DNA of 10,512 nt from Cyclostephanos tholiformis (Eukaryota > Bacillariophyta > Thalassiosirophyceae > Thalassiosirales > Thalassiosiraceae). Positions 1-7,002 of this stretch are shown here, piece by piece. The translations under genes were made by a program, and so were the position numbers. The notes below the pieces were generated by a model. That model was given only the letters and a program-made list of their open reading frames with translations. It was not told where the DNA came from and made no database searches. The stretch lies in NCBI GenBank assembly GCA_036939975.1, contig JALLPB010001271.1, positions 1-10,512 on the forward strand, read 5' to 3'. Numbering within the stretch: position 1 is the first letter of the stretch; every line of letters begins with the position of its first letter.

Positions 1-118
1 AACACGTCAACTTCCACAAATACGCAAAAGACGCCATCCAAAAAAAAATGTTCGCTACTGTTCCTCGGTAAACCGTATTGGCCTAACAAAATCACGGCCT
101 AACTTGACAAACATGATG

Positions 119-243
119 AGTCTTCAATTTGTGAAGACTACACGAGTGGAGCTAATACCACACACCAGCTTTTAAAATTTAAAAATAAGCTAAGACTACA
201 TAGTCGTGGTCTTAACATCATACTATGTGGTTTTTACACCACA
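119..243. repeat. Cluster of short inverted repeats
   Basis: Three hairpins lie within 125 bp. AGTCTTCA at 119-126 pairs with TGAAGACT at 132-139 (8 bp, 5-nt loop). TAAGACTAC at 191-199 pairs with GTGGTCTTA at 206-214 (9 bp with one G-T pair, 6-nt loop). TGTGGT at 226-231 pairs with ACCACA at 238-243 (6-nt loop). A fourth, AT-rich one ends in AGCTT/AAGCT (167-171 and 187-191). The 9-mer AAGACTACA occurs twice, at 134-142 and 192-200. This could be the remnant of a small foldback element; no target-site duplication was identified. Confidence 0.55.
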
Positions 244-605
244 GGATCCCAAGATTAGCTCCCACCACAGATTTGCCCTTTTATGATGGACTCAAGGCGC
301 CAGAGTAGAGTTGAGGGATCAGTGGGAGATTGGGGGGGGGGGGCTTGGGTGAAATTTTGGCATTCCCCTTGCTCAGTTGATTAGATTGAGGGTGTCAATG
401 TTGGCTATGGGGGGGGGGATGCAATGGATATGTGTGTGACTTGGCCTTGTTATATGAAGCTTGCATTTGCTGGGAAGTATGATGCAGGCTAAAAAATTAT
501 CAGCTGTTACCGGACTATCTAATCCTGCATTGTTAATTGTTAGTGTCTAACTCTAATAGCCAGTAGATTTAGTGATCTTGTGGTAATTATTTCTCAATAT
601 ATAAA

Positions 606-634
606 TCATCATCATCATTGTCATTGTCATTGTA
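606..634. repeat. ATC/TCATTG microsatellite
   Basis: Four ATC units are followed by three tandem TCATTG-like units. It is a simple sequence repeat outside any supported gene. Confidence 0.7.
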
Positions 635-1116
635 ATCATAATTGTTGTCCATTAAACTTAGTTAAATCCCTCCAAGAATGCCCCCCTTCACCCAAATTTA
701 GAGAGGGAATTCTGAAAAATCTCACCATATTCTAAAACGTCTCCCACTACTGTTACTCCAATTGCCCTTATAGCTGTAGAAAATTGTCTTTAGTCACTAA
801 ATTAGGTCCTACATTACACTGTACCATGAGAGAGCTTGCTAGCCATCAGCCATCACTTGGCACAATGATTTGTTAACATATCAATATCATAAAACAAAAA
901 AGTTTTTCTTTTTCAGCTTTCAAATTCGTCATTTCATTGTAATGACTATTGACTTGATGCTTTGGGGGTAGCCATGAACCCTCTCTATTGGGAGATGTAC
1001 TCAGCATTGTACCAGCACATCAGCTTGACTGCCTAAATAGGTTGCATTGGAGGTCCACTTGTCATCATTGACAATTTTGCCATCGACCTAATCGTAGCTT
1101 ATTAATGTAGTTAGAC

Positions 1117-1130
1117 TTAGTTTAAACTAA
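1117..1130. repeat. 14-bp perfect palindrome
   Basis: TTAGTTTAAACTAA is its own reverse complement. It sits in AT-rich, gene-free DNA. It may be a dimeric protein-binding site or chance. Confidence 0.6.
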
Positions 1131-1849
1131 AACCGAAATGTATGCTTTTTCATCATATTATTTTTAGTCTATTAGTATGATTAGGGTGCTCGTTGATGAC
1201 GATGGATGCCGTTTCAGCCACCATTGTTGTTGGCAGGTGGGCGATGTTATCATAAAAATAGAGGTCGATAGAAATAAATTAATTACTATTTTAATTTATG
1301 ATTTGCTAATATATTTTTTCATCCATGACCTTGACCAGCATCTTGGACGGGTCTCCCCGGCATTATATTGTGTGGAACCATCAACTCCACGTTGCTGGAG
1401 GGGCGAGCAGCTTGGCCCCCATGGTTGCAGTGTTTGTGACGTTTTTGTGTGTTGTGGCTGTTGTCGCATTGCCTCAAGTTCATTGTATTTCAAAAAATGG
1501 TACAAAATAAACTTAGGGATAAGGTTAACGATTTTACTTCATGTTCCACATTGACATGCACCACACCAACAAAGTGATATTTTGATAGCAAAGGTTATCC
1601 AAGATGAATTGAAATGTATCGCCATCTCTAGACAGGCTTGGTTGGGTCCTCCTGCCATTGCTATGGATCTGAGACAAGACTAGCGAGCATGGATTCCTCA
1701 TGCCATGAAGGATAGGAACAAGAAGGTTTGAAGACTTTGCCACCGATGTGAAATGTTACTTCTATGATCATCAGCCATAAGTTTAGTACAAGTCTAGCTA
1801 GAGTAAGACCATGCAAGGTAAGGCCAATGCGGTGGCAGATAAAAAGGAT

Positions 1850-3306
1850 GCACAGCTTCAGGAATGGACTGATCCTCCTCCTCATCCACCTGTTCTGATT
1901 TTTTGATAGCATTATAGTTATCACTGGTGTCCATTTCTTGAGTATGGAGTTTTCAGCTGTCCTCATCTTCTAACAATGCATCATTGTCAACAGCATCAGT
2001 CACTCCAGCAAAATCGTTTTCCACAGAGGCTTCTGCTGTGATGCTTCCACTGCTGTTGCTGTGATTGCTGCTGTTAAAAAAACTTCTTTTTTGCTTGCTG
2101 CTGCAACCACCTTTGTTTCATCATCAATTACAACTGAATCAATATCTGGCTCCTTACATAGGTAATCACAAACACAATTGAGCTCTGCCTTGGTTGCAAG
2201 AGTATCCAAAGCCCCAGTGCACGTTGTAGATTTGAAATTTCTATGTGAGGCATCTGTCCAAAAAGTAGATGATAAGACACAATTGTTGATGGTCTGATGT
2301 TTCTAGGTATTGTATCTACACATCATCAATCTGCATCCAATTGACCATTTAGTGCTCTTCATCTCTACTTTTCATGCCCCAAGCTTCTCCTCAGTGGCAG
2401 TGGTGCGGTTGACATTGACATGATCAACACCGCTGTTTGATGGTGAGTGATGGGGAGATCCACAGACTATTTGGTATTCCAGTCACAATGCCTTCAATCT
2501 CAATCAAGTCATTTTCCATCAACATCATGCAAACTCCATGATACCCCTGATTTTTGGTATTTGTCATTGCCACAGCATTTAAGTCATGCCAGTTGTCAGT
2601 TTGAAAGATCATCATTGGGCCAAAAGTGCAACAGTGATGCAGCTCCCTCTATTCCTCTGGAGGGTAATGCTGAACAGATACTTGATGCCATGTTGACTGA
2701 AAGTCATTCTCCCAAAACAATTGGCTTCATTCCCAGGACGGGCTTGTTTTGCTGCTCTCTCTGGATGCAGATGGGGCATGTCATGGTGAACTGCTTCGTA
2801 ACATTGCAACCAATGTTTGCAATCTTCTTGGAGATGCAGCCAAGCTATGTATTCCCCTTGTAGTGGTCAGCTTCATGTGCATCTTTTATATTGTGGTTTC
2901 TGAGAACTTGATTGTGGTCAATGTCCCCATAAAGAGCTGCAAAGCCAGCAACATTCATCGGACAAATGATGAGAAGAAACCTGTCAGTACCATCTTTCAT
3001 GACCACATTGTAAGCCTGGGGGTATATCTTCTTAACATCTGCAGCGCCCTTGTTTCTGTGGATATGTTGCAGCACATTCTTAATCCTGACATACTTTGTT
3101 TTGCAGATAAGCTGCCACAATTCACCAGTGCAGTTCATCATCCCAAGTATCTCAGTGTAAAACACAATCATGTGTTCATGCATAAGACCAGTGACACCCT
3201 CAATGCCCTCAATGGTAACTTCTCCAATGAGCAATGGTGTGTCGGGGTTGCCATCATTGAGGGGGGATGGCACCAGGGTTGCCATCATCAGGGGGGGCAG
3301 TGCCAA
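1850..3306 (-). pseudogene. Decayed DDE integrase (KRBA2-like / LTR-element type)
   Basis: Once an rve-type integrase of a mobile element or a domesticated derivative; now broken. Read on the minus strand: (1) an H2C2 zinc finger, with HEADH at 2863-2877 and CPIC at 2767-2778 in one frame, separated by a single TAG at 2845-2847 and about 28 residues later than the second His, as in integrase N-terminal fingers; (2) the block FQTDN at 2592-2606, matching the second catalytic Asp (TDN), in another frame; (3) GSPHHSPSNSGVDHVN at about 2414-2461 in a third frame, matching the family's GxPRHSxSxGxVERxN block, with Asp (codon 2423-2425) where the catalytic Glu is expected; (4) WSIGCR near 2333-2347 and a following KHQTIN block in that same frame; (5) LDTLATKAEL near 2180-2209; (6) an acidic tail near 1850-2021 in yet another frame. 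The first catalytic Asp is not clear. At least two frame changes and several stops exclude function. Family is recognised by motif order from memory, not by a search. No terminal repeats were found, so the element's ends are unknown. Confidence 0.8.
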
Positions 3307-4270
3307 TGGGGTGGAGGATTAGAATGGGAGGATTGTTATTGTCATCCCTTGCTTGTTGACTGTACTGGTAGTGGCAGGTGATGTTGGGGAGAACATGAGA
3401 AATTAGACAGGGTCATCAAAGGTACATAGCATAAAGCGATGGTTAAAAAGGAATCAATGAAGCTAAAAAAAGGGGGTCAATGGTACCGGTATGGGCAGCT
3501 GACCACACCGGTACGAATAGTGCTACTGCTACCAAAAAGGGTATGTCAGGTAAAGGGATTTTGAAGGGAATGGTAATCATCATATATTTAAATTAGTGAC
3601 CTTTCTAGGGTGATAGGTTCAGGGAGGAACTGGTCCATTGGGGTGAGGGGTGTGCATGATTTTCCCACATAGGAATTCAATAGTTCATCACGGAGGAAAG
3701 ATCCCGCCCTTTTCTGAGTTCTCTCTATCATGGACCATGGACCATGGCCGCCGCTGGGGGAAATGTTAAGTGGACAATTACTATTTTGCATCGGCGATGT
3801 AATAGTCTGTTTGTTACTTCAAAGCTACTGCCATCAAGAATGGATGCGTCTAGCCTCTGCGTTACCTACCCTTGGCAGTAATGTCCAGTCAAAGAAGAAG
3901 GATGGCATTTTCATTGGTATCATAATTTTCTCGACGAATCGAGGCAAAGGATGTCTTTGCATTCAACGACCATTTTCCATCTTATCCTCAATTGCTCTCA
4001 TCCGTAACACTGCCACCACGCAATGGACCGTTCAATTGACGGTCGAATTTACAATGAAAAATAATATATACATGCTCGATGCGTTGCATTGTCGATCGTC
4101 GAAATTAATTCATCCTCCGGAGCAGGAGAAAAAGTGCGCCCCGTTTGTTTAGCACATCCATCCAACGGACATGTTCCTTTCATCTCGATCGACGTGCGTC
4201 GAGCTGCACGATGCCGAAAACAAAAAAAACGCAATGATGATGATTGAATTATTTCCACTCTCATCGCTAA
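3307..4270. other. Intergenic region with no supported gene
   Basis: Open frames at 3588-3791 (minus) and 3730-4152 (plus) show no recognisable domain and overlap each other. Local structure: a KpnI-type inverted repeat, GTACCGG at 3483-3489 with CCGGTAC at 3508-3514; and a 7-nt tandem repeat CATGGAC, about 2.7 copies at 3729-3747. The minus frame 3588-3791 lies upstream of the decayed integrase on the same strand and could be a leftover 5' part of that element, but nothing in it proves this. Confidence 0.5.
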
Positions 4271-4330
4271 AGGATGCAATAAAAAAAAGAAGGTCGGGTC
4301 AGGATGCAATAAAAAAAAGGAGGTCGCGTC
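4271..4330. repeat. 30-bp tandem duplication, two copies
   Basis: Copies at 4271-4300 and 4301-4330 match at 28 of 30 positions (differences at repeat positions 20 and 27). Each holds GCAATAAAAAAAAG. On the plus strand each contains an AATAAA word, but no plus-strand gene ends here. The repeat lies within 150 bp beyond the stop codon of the minus-strand gene. Confidence 0.9.
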
Positions 4331-4356
4331 GACGATCTCCACGCCACTCTCCCCAC

Positions 4357-4357
<1 letters not shown>

Positions 4358-4394
<37 letters not shown>
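4358..4394. repeat. C37 homopolymer
   Basis: An uninterrupted run of 37 C. On the minus strand it reads as G37, starting 18 nt after the stop codon of the gene at 4413-5728, so it lies in that gene's presumed 3' UTR or just past it. The true length is uncertain in any sequencing data. Confidence 0.9.
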
Positions 4395-4395
<1 letters not shown>

Positions 4396-4412
4396 CACTC
4401 GCACCGATATTA

Positions 4413-5728
4413 TCATCCATACAAATCCTCCAGCATCCGCTGCGTGCGTATTCTGTCCCGATGATCGTGAAGTGCCGGACGCTTGTTCCCGCCTCTCCCC
4501 CCCCCTCCGGTCCTCCGCCGGCCTCGTGCGGGCGCGGTGGGCGCTACGGACGCCGTCGCGGCCGCCGCCGCCTCCAGGGTGGTGCTGCCGTAGACTCCAC
4601 CGTCATCTCCGCCGACGCGTCGAATATTCCAGTGAGGAAATATGCGCGGTCGGGAGACGAGAGCGGCGGCCATAACCCCGAACGACGGCACGGAGACGTA
4701 ATTCGCCATCCACAGGCCCAGTCCGTCATCGTCGTTCGACGCGTACGACGTCGACGATTCGGACGGTACGAGCGACGGATCCCGTCCATCCTTGACCGCG
4801 GCGCGCATGCTCCTCCAGAACGCGCCCTTCGTGCCCCTATTCGTGGCGTGACAGTGATTGCGATGCGGCTGTAGTAACAGCCGTCGTTCCGCCGTATCAA
4901 CCTTCTCGTCGTTGTTGCCATTGACGACGGCGTCGCCGGCCATCTTCCCGGAATGTCCACCGCCATCGTTTGCTAGTACATCGGACGGGGAGGAGGAGGA
5001 GGAGGAGGAGGAGCGGGAGTATCGTAATCGTCGTCCTTCGTCGACGTGGAAGCGGACGCGATGGCGTTGATATCGTTCTCGTCGGCGGTGGTCGAAGGGA
5101 CCGGCCGCCCATCGCCCGTACCCCTTCGACCCATGAACCAATCGATGCACTCGGATGCTGGAGCGTCGCACACGTAGCAATAACACAGCTCGCAATACCG
5201 AGCGTTGTCGTCGTCGTCGCCACCATCGCGATTATTATTACCGCGATCGTCGTCGACGTAACGACAATCCAGACAATCCTGACGATTGTGAGGCAATCGC
5301 TGCTCGTTGTGCGTGCCGAGGATCGCCAATTCCTCGTCGTCGTCGTAGACGCCGAATGCCGTCGTCGATCGTGCGTGGGCGACGCGTAACGGTCGATCGA
5401 TTGCGCGCGACTCGCCATCCACCACCTCGACGTCATCGTCGTCGTCGTCTCCGTCGTGTTCTCCTATTCCATTGTACTTCGATCCCCCCTCCCCCCCCCC
5501 GGACGGGGATGAGGAATGACATACACCATCGATCTTCCCCCCCTCATACTTCATCTGGCGGCGTCGGTCGCGAGGGTGGAGGAGCCCTCCGTCGCCCCCT
5601 CCGCCGCCATCATCCTCGACGTCATCCTTCTGATTTTCCCCTACGCCGCCACGTGCGGCATCGTCGTCGTCGTCGTCGTCCGAGAGGCAGATCACGACGG
5701 ATTCGTCGTTGGGATTGTTGCTCGACAT
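4413..5728 (-). CDS. SUMO-motif protein with Cys/His-rich domain (unnamed family)
   Basis: Proposed model: exon 1 is 5728 down to 5122 and exon 2 is 4972 down to 4413, joined in phase 1, giving 388 residues. The start is the ATG at 5726-5728; upstream in frame there is only TTG. Residues 11-23 (VVICLS plus seven Asp) look like a SUMO-interaction motif with an acidic flank. Residues about 135-152 read ELAILGTHNEQRLPHNRQ, followed by DC. Residues 179-197 carry CELCYCYVCDAPASECIDW (Cys 179, 182, 184, 187, 194), followed after the splice by HCHA (242-245) and W255. I recall this order (LPHxRxxC, CxxCxCYVCDxPA, W, HCxA, W) in unnamed plant and animal proteins; a zinc-binding fold is inferred. Between blocks are Asp, Gly and Ser runs, and the C-terminus is basic. 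No signal peptide or membrane segment is seen, so the protein is probably soluble, perhaps nuclear. It is divergently paired with CSN1. Function unknown. The exact join between the two halves of the Cys/His domain is the weakest point. Confidence 0.7.
4973..5121 (-). other. Proposed intron of the SUMO-motif gene
   Basis: On the minus strand the 149-nt segment begins GTACGG after AGGG and ends TACTAG. A run of CTCC/TCC units (plus 4987-5015) provides a long pyrimidine tract just before the acceptor. Splicing is phase 1 to phase 1 and keeps frame into the HCHA block, which otherwise lies in a different frame from CYCYVCD. An alternative acceptor, CTACAG at 4869-4874, is phase 0 and fits no good donor. 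Confidence 0.5.
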
Positions 5729-5825
5729 GATCCGTTTCAACTTAATGATGGGAACGATGACAATGAATATCTACATCATCATTGGTCGTCGTATCGTATG
5801 CATGTAGAAAAAAGGATGGGATATG

Positions 5826-5833
5826 GCGGGAAA
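5826..5833 (-). promoter_or_regulatory. E2F-like site
   Basis: GCGGGAAA on the plus strand is TTTCCCGC on the minus strand, and the wider context TTTTCCCGCCA matches the E2F/DP consensus exactly. E2F/DP factors occur in algae and plants. Position near the middle of the divergent promoter suits a shared cell-cycle input, but an 8-bp match can arise by chance. Confidence 0.4.
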
Positions 5834-5859
5834 ATGAGTGCGTGAGAAGATGATTAAGG

Positions 5860-5890
5860 GGGGGGCGGGCGGGAGCCCCGCCCGCGCCCC
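5860..5890 (+). promoter_or_regulatory. Strong GC hairpin / G-quadruplex-capable leader
   Basis: Positions 5860-5873 pair with 5877-5890: nine perfect pairs, one G-G mismatch, then four more pairs, closing on a 3-nt loop (AGC). The 5' arm (G8-C-GGG-C-GGG from 5858) also fits a G-quadruplex pattern. It ends 70 nt before the CSN1 ATG, so if transcribed it would sit in the 5' UTR and could hinder scanning. Confidence 0.65.
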
Positions 5891-5960
5891 TCCCCGGCAA
5901 AAAATATTTATCTCCTCAACAAAAACACTCTCTCAATCATCATCATCATCGCCACCCACC

Positions 5961-6957
5961 ATGACGACGACGACGACGACGATGCAAGAACAACGCCATT
6001 TACATCCTCCTCCCACCCCCTTCGACATACGGGCATATATCTCCCGATACGAGAATCGATCCGAAACGTCGTTGCAGCGATTGCTATTCCTCGGACATAG
6101 ATTCCATCACCTCGCCCATGGTACCCCCCCCCCCTCCGCCTCCGGCGACCACGGTGCCAACGATGCCGTGAACGCCGACTCGTCGTCGCATACGTCCCAA
6201 TATGCCCAATTAGCGAGGGAGGCGTTCGAATTGGCGGTATGTCACATGAAGGAAACCGGCAATCATCGTCGATACGTCGAGGAGTACGATGGGCGGGAGC
6301 AAGAACCCGTCGCGTCCTCTTCGTCGTCGTCTTCGTCGTCGTCGTCGTCGTCCTCCGCTTCATCCCCCCTCCTCCCCGCCTCCTCCATGGACCAATCGTG
6401 CGCTTTCCTCCCCCGGGTATCCTCCGTGGGATGCGACGAGGACGAAACGAACGACGTCGAGGATGTAGGAGGAGGAGGGGGGGGGGGGGAAGGGAGTGGG
6501 GGGGACGCAAACTACGTCGACGACGACGACGACGACAAATCCCCCCCTCCCTCCGGACACGTGCGCGAAATCGCGATCATCGGACGGTACGTCCCGTACG
6601 ACGCGTCGTTCGTATCGCGATGTGCGACCGAGGACGGATATAAACTCGAGGCATTGGAGGGACGGTTGTCCGCGGCTCAATCCAAGCTCATGAGGGAATC
6701 GATACGCAATGCCCTCCTTAATCTCGCGGAATATCACATGACGAAGGGCGAGATTAGGGAGGCGTACAGGAGGGTCGTTAGGTGCAGGTACGTCCCCCCC
6801 CCCCCTTCGTCTACTTTTTTTCGTTCGTTTGACTTCGCTTTAGTCTGCCTCCGTGTGTTTTAATTCTCCCTCCTCTCGGGCGGGAGGGCAGATTCTTCGT
6901 TTGCGTGTGTGTGTGTCATCGATCTCTCAACACCCACCGACAACTGCTTGGATCGTA

Positions 6958-7002
<45 letters not shown>

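Larger units (their letters stand above)
1..1849. other. Gene-free AT-richer region
   Basis: No reading frame here has recognisable motifs, good codon structure or splice support. The longest open frame (1177-1554, plus) gives a Cys/His/Val-rich product that resembles nothing I know and has no conserved block. Contents are two G runs (332-343 and 409-418), a foldback cluster near 119-243, an ATC/TCATTG microsatellite and a 14-bp palindrome at 1117-1130. The right part (about 1560-1850, minus) may be the eroded C-terminal end of the integrase pseudogene, but I could not place it with confidence. Confidence 0.6.
5729..5960. promoter_or_regulatory. Shared divergent promoter
   Basis: The 232 bp between the two divergent start codons must hold both core promoters and both 5' leaders. 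Visible elements are an E2F-like site at 5826-5833, a GC hairpin at 5860-5890, and an AT patch AAAAATATTTAT near 5899-5911 about 50-60 nt before the CSN1 ATG that could act as a TATA-like element. Transcription starts are not visible from sequence. Confidence 0.6.

Noticed and set aside
1177..1554. 125-residue plus frame
   Set aside because: No motif, no similarity recognised, and it is overlapped by other equally open frames.
2447..3381. Two long plus-strand open frames (2447-2863 and 2749-3381)
   Set aside because: They are antisense to the integrase relic, whose motifs are recognisable on the minus strand. The plus translations show no conserved block.
3764..3791. TGTTAAG near 3764 as an LTR end of the integrase element
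   Set aside because: No second copy, primer-binding site or polypurine tract was found, so it is only a short match to the common TGTTA start.
4277..4320. AATAAA words in the tandem repeat as polyadenylation signals
   Set aside because: They are on the plus strand, where no gene ends; the adjacent gene is on the minus strand.
4461..5740. Many other long frames on both strands over the SUMO-motif gene (for example 4461-4874 plus, 4897-5436 minus, 5155-5730 plus)
   Set aside because: They are low-complexity Arg/Ser/Val shadows created by trinucleotide repeats, without motifs.
6892..6954. Candidate middle CSN1 exon after the AG at 6890-6891, ending before GT at 6955
   Set aside because: 63 nt is a multiple of three, so it does not repair the phase, and its translation (Val/Cys-rich) lacks the expected conserved residues.
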